From Pseudomonadota bacterium (GTDB taxonomy: Bacteria; Pseudomonadota; Gammaproteobacteria; Burkholderiales; Rhodocyclaceae): 39,226 bases of DNA. The position numbers and the translations under genes were made by a program. The stretch spans positions 1-39,226 of the forward strand of contig CAUJIV010000023.1 in assembly GCA_963205435.1 (NCBI GenBank), in the 5' to 3' direction. Below, piece after piece: positions 26,476 through 35,064 of this stretch. The notes beneath the pieces were generated by a model, which saw only the letters and a list, made by a program, of their open reading frames with translations, did no database searches and was not told the DNA's origin. Position 1 is the stretch's first letter. Each line of letters begins with the position of its first letter.

Positions 26476-27338
26476 CACGGCTCGGCCTCGCCCTCATCTG
26501 GCTGTTGCACTTCCTGCCGCTCGGCCTCCTGGCGCCCCTTGGCGAGATCCTCGGGCGCCTGCTCTATGCCTTCGGCCGCGAGCGACGCCATGTCACGCTG
26601 ACCAACCTGCGCCTGTGCTATCCGCAACTGGCGGAGGCCGAGCGCGAGCGGCTGGCGCGCGCCCATTTCCGCGCCTTCGGCCGCAGCTTCCTCGAGCGCG
26701 GCCTGCTCTGGTGGTCGCCGCCTGCGCGGATCCGCCGCCTCGCGCGCATCGACGGGCTGGAGCGCGCGCGCGCGCTCGCCGGCCGGCCGGTGATTCTCTT
26801 CGTGCCGCATTTCGTCGGCCTCGACATGGGCTGGACGCGGCTCACCCTCGAGCTGGACATGGTGACCATCTATGCCCAGCAGAAGAACTTCTATTTCAAC
26901 GCGGCCCTGTACAAGGGCCGCCAGCGCTTCGGCAACTCGAGGCTGCTGTCGCGGCAGGAGGGCCTGCGCCAGGCCATTCGCGGCATGAAGGCGGGCTACC
27001 CCTTCTACTATCTGCCGGACATGGACTACGGCCAGCGCGACACCATTTTCGTGCCCTTCTTCGGCGTGCCGGCGGCGACCATCACCGGGCTGTCGCGGCT
27101 GGCGCGCATGACCGGCGCCAGCGTGATTCCCTGCATCACGCGCATGCTGCCGAGCGGCGAGGGCTATCGCATCGAGCTGGGCGAAGCCTGGGCCGACTAT
27201 CCGGGCGAGAGCATCGAGGCCGACACCCGCCGCATGAACGCCTGGATCGAGGCGCGCATCGCCGGCATGCCCGAGCAGTACTACTGGGTGCACAAGCGCT
27301 TCAAGACGCGGCCGCCGGGAGAGAAGAAGCCGTATTAG
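26469..27338 (+). CDS. Lipid A biosynthesis acyltransferase, LpxL/LpxM family (second copy)
   Basis: 289 residues. N-terminal membrane helix (LGLALIWLLHFLPLGLLAPL), catalytic HX4D as HFVGLD (114-119), and FYYLPDMDYGQRDTIFVPFF with PEQYYWVHKRFKTRPPG at the end, all typical of the LpxL/LpxM family. It is clearly more divergent than a recent duplicate of the first copy, so the two probably add different secondary acyl chains. The ATG at 26469 lies inside the last codons of the first gene, giving tight coupling. Confidence 0.91.
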   Translation: MLTRLGLALIWLLHFLPLGLLAPLGEILGRLLYAFGRERRHVTLTNLRLCYPQLAEAERERLARAHFRAFGRSFLERGLLWWSPPARIRRLARIDGLERARALAGRPVILFVPHFVGLDMGWTRLTLELDMVTIYAQQKNFYFNAALYKGRQRFGNSRLLSRQEGLRQAIRGMKAGYPFYYLPDMDYGQRDTIFVPFFGVPAATITGLSRLARMTGASVIPCITRMLPSGEGYRIELGEAWADYPGESIEADTRRMNAWIEARIAGMPEQYYWVHKRFKTRPPGEKKPY

Positions 27339-27352
27339 GGTAATATCGGCCG

Positions 27353-27787
27353 ATGTTCCGCAACCCGCCGCCAGAGCAGATCTGCGACCTGCTGCGCCAG
27401 GCGAGGACCATCGCCGTCGTCGGCCTGTCGCCGAATCCCGCCCGCCCCGCCTACCGCATCGCCCGCGCCCTGCAGGAGGCCGGCTATCGCGTCATACCGG
27501 TGCGGCCGAAGGTGGAGGCGGTGCTCGGCGAGAAGGCCTACGCCGCGCTGGGCGAGGTTCCGGAGAAGCCCGACCTGGTCGACGTCTTCCGCTCGCCCGA
27601 GCACGTCGGGCCGATCGTCGAGGACTGCCTGCGCCTGGGCATCGGCCGCATCTGGCTACAGGACGGCGTGGTGAACGAAGAGGCCGCGGCGCGGGCGGCG
27701 GCCGGCGGCATGACGGTGGTGATGGACCGCTGCATCCTGCGCGACCTGGAGAACCTGTGCGCCGGCGCGGCCGGCGGCGCGGCATGA
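27353..27787 (+). CDS. CoA-binding domain protein (YccU-like)
   Basis: 144 residues forming one Rossmann-type CoA_binding_2 domain: TIAVVGLSPNPARPAYRIA at the start, YRVIPVRPKVEAVLGEKAY, DLVDVFRSPEHVGPIVEDCL, and the C-terminal GMTVVMDRCILRDLENLC. Cysteine in MDRCI is conserved in the family. Biochemical role is unknown. It lies 14 bp after the acyltransferase pair and 28 bp before the DUF484 gene, in the position where many relatives have dapF. Confidence 0.9.
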   Translation: MFRNPPPEQICDLLRQARTIAVVGLSPNPARPAYRIARALQEAGYRVIPVRPKVEAVLGEKAYAALGEVPEKPDLVDVFRSPEHVGPIVEDCLRLGIGRIWLQDGVVNEEAAARAAAGGMTVVMDRCILRDLENLCAGAAGGAA

Positions 27788-27815
27788 TCGACACGAAGAG
27801 AAGGGGAAGACAAGC

Positions 27816-28469
27816 ATGAAGGCCGACGAAATCGCCCGCTACCTGCAGGACCATCCGGATTTCTTCGAGGAATACGCCGAGCTGCTGGCGCAGCTCTACA
27901 TTCCCCATCCGCATGGCGGGCGCGCCATCTCGATCACCGAGCGGCAGATCCTCACCCTGCGCGAGAAGGCGAGGCTGCTCGAGGGCAAGCTCGGCGAACT
28001 GATCCGCTTCGGCGAGGAGAACGACGCCACCGCCGAGCGGGTGCACCGCCTCGCCGTCGGTCTCGCCGGTGCGCGCGACTTCGCCGCGGTGAAGCGCGTG
28101 CTGCTCGGCTGCCTGGGCGGGGATTTCGCCATGCCGCACGCCGCCTTCCGCCTGTGGGGGCTGCCGGCCGCCGGCGACGGCGAGGAGTTCGCCGAAGTGA
28201 GCGAGCAGACGCGCATCTTCGCCGCCGGCATCAACCACCCCTTCTGCGGCGCCAACGCCGGTTTCGAGGCCGCCGCCTGGTTCGGCGACCCGGCCGGCGA
28301 GCAGGTCCGCTCCGTCGCCCTGGTGCCCCTGCGCCGCGAGGTCGAGACGGTCGGCCTGCTGGCGCTCGGCTCGCCCGATGCCGAGCGCTTCCATCCCGAA
28401 ATGGGCACGCTGTATCTCGGCCACATCGGCAACCTGGCGAGCGCGGCCCTGGTGAGAGTCTGCGAGTGA
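27816..28469 (+). CDS. DUF484 family protein
   Basis: 217 residues, starting MKADEIARYLQDHPDFFEEY, the family signature (V-x-x-YL-x-x-HPDFF). A helical segment (LTLREKARLLEGKLGELIRF) leads to a GAF-like domain with the PLRREVETVGLLALGSPDAERFHP block. Function is not established; the gene travels with xerC in many Proteobacteria, as it does here (xerC starts 38 bp later). A GAGAAGGGGAAG purine tract precedes the start. Confidence 0.93.
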   Translation: MKADEIARYLQDHPDFFEEYAELLAQLYIPHPHGGRAISITERQILTLREKARLLEGKLGELIRFGEENDATAERVHRLAVGLAGARDFAAVKRVLLGCLGGDFAMPHAAFRLWGLPAAGDGEEFAEVSEQTRIFAAGINHPFCGANAGFEAAAWFGDPAGEQVRSVALVPLRREVETVGLLALGSPDAERFHPEMGTLYLGHIGNLASAALVRVCE

Positions 28470-28507
28470 GCGCGCCGCGTCCGTCGCGGCTGTGCGGCTG
28501 AGCGGCC

Positions 28508-29419
28508 ATGACGGCCGGCGGCGGGGCGGAGCGGGAGGCGCGAGCGGCGGCCGACGCCTGGCTCGACGAGCTGGCGAGCCAGCGCCGCGCCAGCCCGCTG
28601 ACCCTGGAGCACTATGCGCGCGATGCCGCCGCCCTGCTGGTGCTGGCCGGCGGCACGCCCCTCGAGCGCCTGCGCCAGCACGACATCCGCCGCTTCGTCG
28701 CGCAACTGCACGCGCGCGGCCTGTCCGGGCGCTCGCTCGCCCGCACCCTCTCGGCCTGGCGCGGCTTCTTCGCCTGGCTGGCGCGGCAGGGCCGGCTCGC
28801 GCAGAATCCCTGCCTCGACGTGCGCGCGCCGAAATCGAAGAAGACCCTGCCCGCGGTGCTCTCGCCCGACCAGGCCGGCGCGCTGCTGGAGGCCGGCGGC
28901 GACGGGCTGCTCGAGGTGCGCGACCGGGCCCTGTTCGAGCTGTGCTACTCCTCGGGGCTGCGCCTGGCCGAGCTGGCGGGCCTGGATGTCGATGCCGCGC
29001 CGGACCTGGCCGCGGGTGAAGTGATCGTCACCGGCAAGCGCGCCCGGACGCGCCGCGTGCCGGTCGGCGCCAAGGCGCGCCAGGCGCTGGCCGCCTGGCT
29101 GGCGCGGCGCGGAGAAATCGCCGCCGCCGGCTGCCCGGCGCTGTTCGTCAGCCGGCGCGGCACGCGCCTGTCACCGCGCATGATCCAGCTGCGCCTGGCG
29201 CGCCAGGCGAAGCTGGCCGGCCTCGGCGGCCACGTCCACCCGCACATGCTGCGCCATTCCTTCGCCTCCCACCTGCTGCAGTCCTCCGGCGACCTGCGCG
29301 CCGTGCAGGAGATGCTAGGCCATGCCAGCATCGGCACGACCCAGGTGTATACCCACCTCGACCACATGCACCTGGCCAGGGTCTACGACGCCGCCCATCC
29401 GCGGGCGCGGAAGAAATGA
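28508..29419 (+). CDS. xerC: Tyrosine recombinase XerC
   Basis: 303 residues. Resolves chromosome dimers at dif together with XerD during division. The N-terminal SAM-like domain (about 10-105) binds DNA; the catalytic domain has Arg152 (SSGLRLAELAGL), Lys177 (VTGKRAR), His246 and Arg249 (HPHMLRHSFASHLL), His272 (MLGHASIGTTQ) and nucleophile Tyr281 (VYTHLD). All are intact. Position next to a DUF484 gene marks it as the housekeeping XerC, not a mobile integrase. Its stop overlaps the DUF364 gene by 4 bp. Confidence 0.95.
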   Translation: MTAGGGAEREARAAADAWLDELASQRRASPLTLEHYARDAAALLVLAGGTPLERLRQHDIRRFVAQLHARGLSGRSLARTLSAWRGFFAWLARQGRLAQNPCLDVRAPKSKKTLPAVLSPDQAGALLEAGGDGLLEVRDRALFELCYSSGLRLAELAGLDVDAAPDLAAGEVIVTGKRARTRRVPVGAKARQALAAWLARRGEIAAAGCPALFVSRRGTRLSPRMIQLRLARQAKLAGLGGHVHPHMLRHSFASHLLQSSGDLRAVQEMLGHASIGTTQVYTHLDHMHLARVYDAAHPRARKK

Positions 29420-30285
29420 ATCGGTCCGGCGCCACCGCCACGGCAACGCCTCCGCCGGTTCGCCGCTGGCTGGCCGAGGCGGCGCTGCGCATCGATGCGG
29501 CGCTCGGGCCGGCGCGCGTCGCCCGCGCCGTGCTGCCGCCCCTTGCCGAGCAGCCGGGCAAGGAGGGCGAGTTCTGCGCCGTCCAGCTCGACTGCGGCAG
29601 CGTCGGTCTCGCCTTCACCCTGATCGAGGGCACCCTGGCGACGCTGCATGCGCGTGGGCAGAGTCGGGGCCGCGCGGCGGCCGAGCTCGTGCGCGGCTAT
29701 GCCGAGGGCGACATGGCCGAGCGTACGCTCGGCCTGGCGACGATCAACGCCCTGACGCGGCGCCTCCATGATCGCGCCGGCTACGCGCCCGACGGCTCGG
29801 TCGATTCCTTTGGCGCGCTGGAACTGGCCGCCGGCGACCGCCTCGGCATGATCGGCCATTTCACTCCCCTGATCCGCCAGGCGCGAGACCTCGGCGTGCC
29901 GGTCACCGTGCTGGAACTGAAGCCGGAGCTGGTGCGCGAGGAGCCGGGGCTGATCGTCACCCTCGATCCGGCGCGGCTGGCCGGCTGCGACAAGATCGTG
30001 ACGACCAGCACGCTGCTGCTGAACGACACGCTCGAGGCGGTCAGCGCCCTCTGGCGCGGCGCCCGCGCCGTGGCCATGGTCGGCCCTTCCGCCGGCTGCC
30101 CGCCCGATCCGCTCTTCGCCGCCGGCGTGACGACGGTGGGCACGGCCTGGGTGGAGGATGCCGAGGACTTCCTCGCCCGCGTGGCCGAGGGCGCGAGGTG
30201 GGGGGCGAGCTCGCGCAAGGTGACGCTGACGCCGCAACAGTACCCGGGATTCGACGCCTTGCTCGAAAAAGCGAGGCGCGCCTGA
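29416..30285 (+). CDS. DUF364 (DUF4213/DUF364) domain protein, putative metal/ligand chelation
   Basis: 289 residues. N-terminal part (about 10-110) resembles DUF4213; the C-terminal DUF364 part contains [35 protein letters not shown] and [20 protein letters not shown], a Rossmann-like layout with the PSAGCPPD motif usual in the family. The domain is described as a putative heavy-metal chelator or scaffold, without a proven reaction. It is translationally linked to xerC by an ATGA overlap, which is not a typical partner. Confidence 0.85.
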   Translation: MNRSGATATATPPPVRRWLAEAALRIDAALGPARVARAVLPPLAEQPGKEGEFCAVQLDCGSVGLAFTLIEGTLATLHARGQSRGRAAAELVRGYAEGDMAERTLGLATINALTRRLHDRAGYAPDGSVDSFGALELAAGDRLGMIGHFTPLIRQARDLGVPVTVLELKPELVREEPGLIVTLDPARLAGCDKIVTTSTLLLNDTLEAVSALWRGARAVAMVGPSAGCPPDPLFAAGVTTVGTAWVEDAEDFLARVAEGARWGASSRKVTLTPQQYPGFDALLEKARRA

Positions 30286-30325
30286 CGTGGCTTTTCGCGG
30301 CCATCCGGCATGCGAGCGAATGCCA

Positions 30326-30354
30326 TTGCGCCGCCCTGGCCGATATGCTAAAAG
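30326..30354 (+). promoter_or_regulatory. Probable promoter of the STAS-domain gene and hslVU
   Basis: TTGCGC (30326-30331) and TAAAAG (30349-30354) are 17 bp apart, and the -10 is preceded by TG and one base (extended -10, TGCTAAAAG). It lies in the 140-bp gap after the DUF364 gene, about 65 bases before the GTG of the STAS gene. Confidence 0.45.
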
Positions 30355-30425
30355 CGGGATGCGGCTGGCGCCGGCCGCAGGCAAGCGGGCGCTCCGCCCT
30401 GATCCGATCCCTCCTGGCAGGCAAC

Positions 30426-31661
30426 GTGGCTTTCTCTCTTTTTGGCAAGAAACCGGAAGCGCCGGCGAAGCCGGCGGCGAAAAAGCCGGCAGCGGCTGCG
30501 CCGCCGCGTCCGGCGCCGCCGCGTCCGGCGCCGGTGCGGCCGGCCGCCGAGCCGCGGCCCGCGCCCGAGAAGGACGGCCGCGACCTCGACTTCACGGCGC
30601 CCGGCACGATCGCCCCGCAGGAGGAAGAAGCGCCCGGCCAAATCGAGCTGCAGGAGCACTCGGCCAATCTGCACCCGGTCGTCGAGGAGGCGGCCATCCT
30701 GTTCGCCAACAGCCAGGACGAGGCGGCGCTTGCCGCCCTCGAAGGCGCCGTCGATGCCGGGCCTCTCGGCAAGGAAGCGGGCCAGGTGTGGGCGATGCTG
30801 TTCGACCTCTACCAGTTCCTCGGCCATCACGATCAATTCGAGAAGCGTGCCCTCGAATATTCCGTGAAGTACGAGAAGTCGCCGCCCGCCTGGGTCGAGC
30901 CGGCGACGCAGGCCCTCGGCCCGGCGCTGTCGACCGGCGGCACCGCCTTCATCGCCTTCGCCGGCAAGCTCGACGCCACGGCGGAGAAGTCCGTCAGGCA
31001 GATGGAGAGGATCATCGGCGCCAACCCGGTGGCGCGCATCGACTTCGGCAGGCTGCAGGCAATCGACGCGGCTGGCGCGGAAATGCTGTTGCAGGCGATG
31101 CGCGCGGCGCGCAAGCTGCGCTGCGAGCTCGTCCTGAACGGCGCCGGCAGGCTCGCCGACCTGCTCAAGGCCGGCATCGAGACCGGCAGGCGCGACAACG
31201 AAATGCACTGGCTGCTGCAGCTCGAGCTCTTCCAGCACATGGCGCAGCAGGAGGCTTTCGAGGAATGGGCGGTCGAGTACGCCGTCACCTTCGAGGTTTC
31301 GCCGCCGTCCTGGGAGACGCTGCCGAAGAAGCCGAAGCAGGCATCCGTGCCGGCGGCAGAACCGGCGCCGGAGCCGGTCGAGACGGACACCTTCAGGCTC
31401 AGCGGCGAGATGTTCAGCGCCGGCTCGGATGCCTTTCGCAAGCTGACGGAGCATGCCGCCGGCCGCCGCCAGGTGCTGATCGACTGCCGCGCGCTGAAGC
31501 GCATGGATTTCGTCAGCACCGGCCTGTTTCTCAACACCCTGACCAACCTGCAGATGAACGGCTGCAGCGCCACCCTGCGCGAGCCGAACCACCTGCTGCA
31601 CGCGCTCTTCGGCGTGCTCGGCATCGACCAGGTCGCGCGCATCGAGCCGCGCAAGTTCTGA
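30426..31661 (+). CDS. Duplicated STAS-domain protein
   Basis: 411 residues from the GTG at 30426 (VAFSLFGKK; longer in-frame sequence lacks similarity). A Lys/Pro/Ala-rich N-terminus (about 8-50) is followed by two copies of a module. Each has a helical part ending in E-Y-(S/A)-V-x-(Y/F)-E-x-SPP-(A/S)-W, at residues 152-156 and 292-296, and then a STAS-like domain: [20 protein letters not shown] in the first and [20 protein letters not shown] in the second. STAS domains are switch or scaffold modules; the serine phosphorylated in anti-sigma antagonists is replaced by Ala in the first copy. It is 26 bp before hslV, but no function is known. Confidence 0.78.
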   Translation: MAFSLFGKKPEAPAKPAAKKPAAAAPPRPAPPRPAPVRPAAEPRPAPEKDGRDLDFTAPGTIAPQEEEAPGQIELQEHSANLHPVVEEAAILFANSQDEAALAALEGAVDAGPLGKEAGQVWAMLFDLYQFLGHHDQFEKRALEYSVKYEKSPPAWVEPATQALGPALSTGGTAFIAFAGKLDATAEKSVRQMERIIGANPVARIDFGRLQAIDAAGAEMLLQAMRAARKLRCELVLNGAGRLADLLKAGIETGRRDNEMHWLLQLELFQHMAQQEAFEEWAVEYAVTFEVSPPSWETLPKKPKQASVPAAEPAPEPVETDTFRLSGEMFSAGSDAFRKLTEHAAGRRQVLIDCRALKRMDFVSTGLFLNTLTNLQMNGCSATLREPNHLLHALFGVLGIDQVARIEPRKF

Positions 31662-31687
31662 ATCTCTCCGCCACACGGTCCCGACCC

Positions 31688-32224
31688 ATGGAGCAGTATC
31701 ACGGCACCACCATCCTTTCCGTGCGCCGCGGCGCCAGCGTCGCCCTCGGCGGCGACGGCCAGGTGACGCTGGGCAACATCGTCATCAAGGCGACGGCGCG
31801 CAAGGTCCGGCGGCTCTACCAGGACCGGATCCTCGCCGGCTTTGCCGGCGGCACGGCGGACGCCTTCACGCTGTTCGAGCGCTTCGAGGCCAAGCTGGAA
31901 AAGCACCAGGGCAACCTGCTGAGGAGCGCCGTCGAGCTGGCCAAGGACTGGCGCACCGACCGCATCCTGCGCCGTCTCGAAGCCATGCTCGCCGTCGCTG
32001 ACCGGCAGAGTTCCCTCGTCATCACCGGCAACGGCGACGTGCTCGAGCCCGAGCAGGGCATCGTCGCCATCGGCAGCGGCGGCCCCTACGCCCAGGCCGC
32101 CGCGCGCGCCCTGCTGGAGAACACGGAGCTCGGGCCGCAGGAAATCGTTGCCAAGGCCCTCGCCATCGCCGGCGACCTGTGCATCTACACCAACCAGAGC
32201 CATATCATTGAAACACTCGAATGA
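31688..32224 (+). CDS. hslV: ATP-dependent protease proteolytic subunit HslV
   Basis: 178 residues. The mature protein starts at Thr7 (MEQYHG before TTILSVRRG), the N-terminal nucleophile of this proteasome-like peptidase; the 6-residue propeptide is longer than the single Met of enterobacterial HslV. Other conserved parts are [39 protein letters not shown] and [16 protein letters not shown]. Twelve subunits form a double ring capped by HslU. It is 51 bp before hslU. Confidence 0.97.
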   Translation: MEQYHGTTILSVRRGASVALGGDGQVTLGNIVIKATARKVRRLYQDRILAGFAGGTADAFTLFERFEAKLEKHQGNLLRSAVELAKDWRTDRILRRLEAMLAVADRQSSLVITGNGDVLEPEQGIVAIGSGGPYAQAAARALLENTELGPQEIVAKALAIAGDLCIYTNQSHIIETLE

Positions 32225-32275
32225 GGCCGCCGCTCGCCGGCCCCGCGCCCGGGCCGGCGGCAGCCCGCCACCGCC

Positions 32276-33610
32276 ATGAGCCAGATGACCCCCCAGGAAA
32301 TCGTCCACGAGCTCGACAAGCACATCGTCGGCCAGGAGCGCGCCAAGCGCGCCGTCGCCATCGCCCTGCGCAACCGCTGGCGCCGCGCCCAGGTGGCCGA
32401 GCCGCTGCGCTCGGAGATCACGCCGAAGAACATCCTGATGATCGGGCCGACCGGGGTCGGCAAGACCGAGATCGCGCGCCGCCTGGCGCGCCTGGCCGGC
32501 GCGCCCTTCATCAAGTTCGAGGCGACCAAGTTCACCGAGGTCGGCTACGTCGGCCGCGACGTCGATACCATCGTGCGCGACCTGGTCGAGATCGCCATCA
32601 AGGACGGCCGCGAGGCGGCCATGCGCGCCGTGCGCGACCGCGCCATGGACGCCGCCGAGGACCGCGTGCTCGACGCCCTGCTGACGCCGGCGCGCGGCGC
32701 CGGCCTTGATGGCGCGGCGGACGGCGCCGGAGAGTCGGCGACGCGGCAGAAATTCCGCAAGAAGCTGCGCGAGGGGGACCTCGACCAGCGCGAGATCGAC
32801 GTCGACGTGGCGGCGCCGTCGGCCCAGATGGAGATCCTCGCCCCGCCCGGCATGGAGGAGCTGACCGCGCAGATCCAGGGCATGTTCCAGAATCTCGGCG
32901 GCGGCCGCCGCAAGACGCGGCGCATGAAGATCCGCGAGGCGATGAAGGCGATCGCCGACGAGGAGGCCGCCCGCCTGGTGAACGACGAGGAGATCAAGTT
33001 CGCCGCGCTGCGTGCGGTCGAGCAGAACGGCATCGTCTTCCTCGACGAGATCGACAAGATCGCGCAGCGCTCGGACGTCCACGGCGCCGACGTCTCGCGC
33101 CAGGGCGTGCAGCGCGACCTGCTGCCGCTGGTCGAGGGCACCACCATCACGACCAAGTACGGCATGGTCAAGACCGACCACATCCTCTTCATCGGCAGCG
33201 GCGCCTTCCACCTGTCGCGGCCCGCCGACCTGATTCCCGAGCTGCAGGGGCGCTTTCCCATCCGCGTCGAGCTCGACTCGCTGTCGGTGGGGGATTTCGA
33301 GCGCATCCTCACCGCCACCTCGGCCTGCCTGACCCGCCAGTACGAGGCGCTGCTCGCCACCGAGGGCGTGCGCCTGTCCTTCTCCGCCGACGGCATCCGC
33401 CGCCTCGCCGATATCGCCTTCGCCGTGAACGAGAAGACCGAGAACATCGGCGCGCGCCGCCTGTACACCGTCATGGAGAAGCTGCTCGAGGAAGTCGCCT
33501 TCGAGGCCGGCGCCCATGCCGATGCGCCGCTGGCGGTCGATGCCGCCTACGTCGACGCGCGGCTGCAGGACCTGGCGCAGAGCGAGGACCTCGCCCGCTA
33601 CGTCCTTTAG
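32276..33610 (+). CDS. hslU: ATP-dependent protease ATPase subunit HslU
   Basis: 444 residues. AAA+ unfoldase feeding HslV. Walker A GPTGVGKT lies at 57-64, pore region GYVGRD just after, the inserted I-domain spans about 110-240 with an Arg/Lys-rich stretch ([17 protein letters not shown]), Walker B is [12 protein letters not shown], and the C-terminal sensor region ends in SEDLARYVL, the tail that activates HslV. The ATG at 32276 begins [20 protein letters not shown]. Confidence 0.98.
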   Translation: MSQMTPQEIVHELDKHIVGQERAKRAVAIALRNRWRRAQVAEPLRSEITPKNILMIGPTGVGKTEIARRLARLAGAPFIKFEATKFTEVGYVGRDVDTIVRDLVEIAIKDGREAAMRAVRDRAMDAAEDRVLDALLTPARGAGLDGAADGAGESATRQKFRKKLREGDLDQREIDVDVAAPSAQMEILAPPGMEELTAQIQGMFQNLGGGRRKTRRMKIREAMKAIADEEAARLVNDEEIKFAALRAVEQNGIVFLDEIDKIAQRSDVHGADVSRQGVQRDLLPLVEGTTITTKYGMVKTDHILFIGSGAFHLSRPADLIPELQGRFPIRVELDSLSVGDFERILTATSACLTRQYEALLATEGVRLSFSADGIRRLADIAFAVNEKTENIGARRLYTVMEKLLEEVAFEAGAHADAPLAVDAAYVDARLQDLAQSEDLARYVL

Positions 33611-33679
33611 CCGCCCCCTCGTCGTGCAGCCATCGCCGGAACGCAGCGGCCGCGGCAGGGCGCCGGCCTCGAGCCGGCC

Positions 33680-34552
33680 ATGCTGATCCGCATCGCCGCC
33701 ATCGTCTTCCCGCTCTTCGCCATCGTGCTGGCCGGCTGGCTCTACGGCCGCGCGCGGCGGCCCGACCTGACCTTTGCCAACGAGGTCAACATGGACGTCT
33801 TCGTGCCGGCGCTGGTCTTCGCCGCCCTGGCGGGGAAGTCCTTCGACCTCGTCGGCTACCGGTCGCTGGCCTTGGGCGCCCTCGTCGTGGTGCTGGGCTC
33901 CGGCCTGCTGGCCTGGCCGCTGGCACGGCTGCTGCGCGCCGAGGCGAAGACCTTCGTGCCGCCGATGATGTTCAACAATTCGGGCAACATGGGCCTGCCG
34001 CTGGCGGTGCTGGCTTTCGGCGAGGTGTCGCTGCCGGCGGCGGTGGTGCTGTTCCTCGTCAGCAACCTGCTGCACTTTTCCCTCGGCATCTACCTCCTCG
34101 ACCACCGGGCGCGGCTGGCGAGCCTGTGGCGCATGCCGGTGGTGCTGGCGACCGCGGCCGGCCTCGCCGTCAGCGCCGGCGGCATCGAGCTGTGGCCGCC
34201 GCTGCTGACGGCGATCCGCATGCTCGGCGAGATCTCGATCCCCCTGCTGCTGTTCTCCCTCGGCGTGCGGCTGATCGACGCCAGCTTCCATACCTGGCGC
34301 ATCGGCCTCGCCGGCGCCGTCCTGCGCCCCGTGATCGGCATGGCCATCGCCTGGTCGGCGGCGCGCCTGCTCGGCATGGAGGGCCAGCACGCCGCCATGC
34401 TGCTGGTCTTCGGCGCCTTGCCGCCGGCGGTCCTGAACTTCGTCTTCGCCGAGCGCTACCGCCAGGAACCGGAAAAAGTGGCCTCGATCGTCATGATCGG
34501 CAACGTCGCCGCGCTCGCCTTCATCCCGCTGGCCCTCGCCGTCGCCCTGTAG
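33680..34552 (+). CDS. AEC family (auxin efflux carrier type) transporter
   Basis: 290 residues with about ten membrane helices in two inverted halves. Typical family sequence is MMFNNSGNMGLPLAVLAFGE in the centre, a NVAALAFIPLALAVAL end, and NEVNMDVFVPALVFAALA near the start. Bacterial members move malonate, malate or other organic acids; which one is unknown. 69 bp separate it from hslU and 44 bp from the PCu(A)C gene, the latter gap having a GGGG/CCCC mini-hairpin with eight T. Confidence 0.9.
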   Translation: MLIRIAAIVFPLFAIVLAGWLYGRARRPDLTFANEVNMDVFVPALVFAALAGKSFDLVGYRSLALGALVVVLGSGLLAWPLARLLRAEAKTFVPPMMFNNSGNMGLPLAVLAFGEVSLPAAVVLFLVSNLLHFSLGIYLLDHRARLASLWRMPVVLATAAGLAVSAGGIELWPPLLTAIRMLGEISIPLLLFSLGVRLIDASFHTWRIGLAGAVLRPVIGMAIAWSAARLLGMEGQHAAMLLVFGALPPAVLNFVFAERYRQEPEKVASIVMIGNVAALAFIPLALAVAL

Positions 34553-34561
34553 CGCCGCGTT

Positions 34562-34584
34562 GGGGTAGAATCCCCCTTTTTTTT
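34562..34584 (+). promoter_or_regulatory. TAGAAT box in a GGGG-CCCC mini-hairpin with T8 tract
   Basis: GGGG (34562-34565), TAGAAT and CCCC (34572-34575) with eight T afterwards resemble both a -10 element for the copper-chaperone gene and a weak terminator for the AEC gene. The stem is only 4 bp. I see no good -35, so both readings stay tentative. Confidence 0.35.
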
Positions 34585-34596
34585 GAGGTCTCTCCG

Positions 34597-35055
34597 ATGC
34601 GCCGGATCCCCCTGTACATCCTTCTCCTGCTTCTCGCCGCGACGGCCCGGGCCGAGGTCACCGTCAAGGAAGCCTGGGCGCGCGCCACGACGCCGGCGCA
34701 AAAGGCGAGCGGCGCCTTCATGGAGCTCACCAGCAGCGAGAGCGCCGCGCTCGTCTCGGCCAGCAGCTCGCTGGCCGGCGTCGTCGAGATCCATACCATG
34801 AAGATGGAGGACGGCGTCATGAAGATGCGCGCCGTACCGAGAATCGAGCTGCCGGCCGGCAAGACGGTCGCCCTGCAGCCCGGCGGCTACCACGTCATGC
34901 TGATGCAGCTCAAGCAGCAGCTGAAGAAGGGCGACACGGTGCCGATCACGCTGAAGGTCGAGGGCGCCAACCGTGAAGTTCAGGCGATCGAGGTCAAGGC
35001 CGAGGTGCGCGACCTCGCCGCGCCGGCGACCATGGGCCACGGCCACAAGCACTGA
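34597..35055 (+). CDS. Periplasmic copper chaperone PCu(A)C
   Basis: 152 residues. A signal peptide (MRRIPLYILLLLLAATARA) sends it to the periplasm. The copper site fits H-x10-M-x21-H-x-M exactly: His66, Met77, His99, Met101. The end is His-rich (MGHGHKH), which may add metal binding. PCu(A)C proteins deliver Cu(I) to cytochrome oxidase. ATG 34597 has a GAGG site 8 bp before it; a longer frame upstream is in the AEC gene. It converges on the RND gene with 9 bp between stops. Confidence 0.93.
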   Translation: MRRIPLYILLLLLAATARAEVTVKEAWARATTPAQKASGAFMELTSSESAALVSASSSLAGVVEIHTMKMEDGVMKMRAVPRIELPAGKTVALQPGGYHVMLMQLKQQLKKGDTVPITLKVEGANREVQAIEVKAEVRDLAAPATMGHGHKH

Positions 35056-35064
35056 CGGCGGGCT

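Noticed and set aside
28508-29419. XerC considered as a mobile-element integrase
   Set aside because: It sits in the conserved DUF484-xerC context, has housekeeping length and no att-like repeats or tRNA nearby.
30833-34390. A 1185-codon open frame on the minus strand
   Set aside because: It lies antisense to the STAS gene, hslV, hslU and the AEC gene, all with clear motifs. Its sequence is low-complexity Arg/Gly/Ala/His-rich, as produced by high G+C at third positions.
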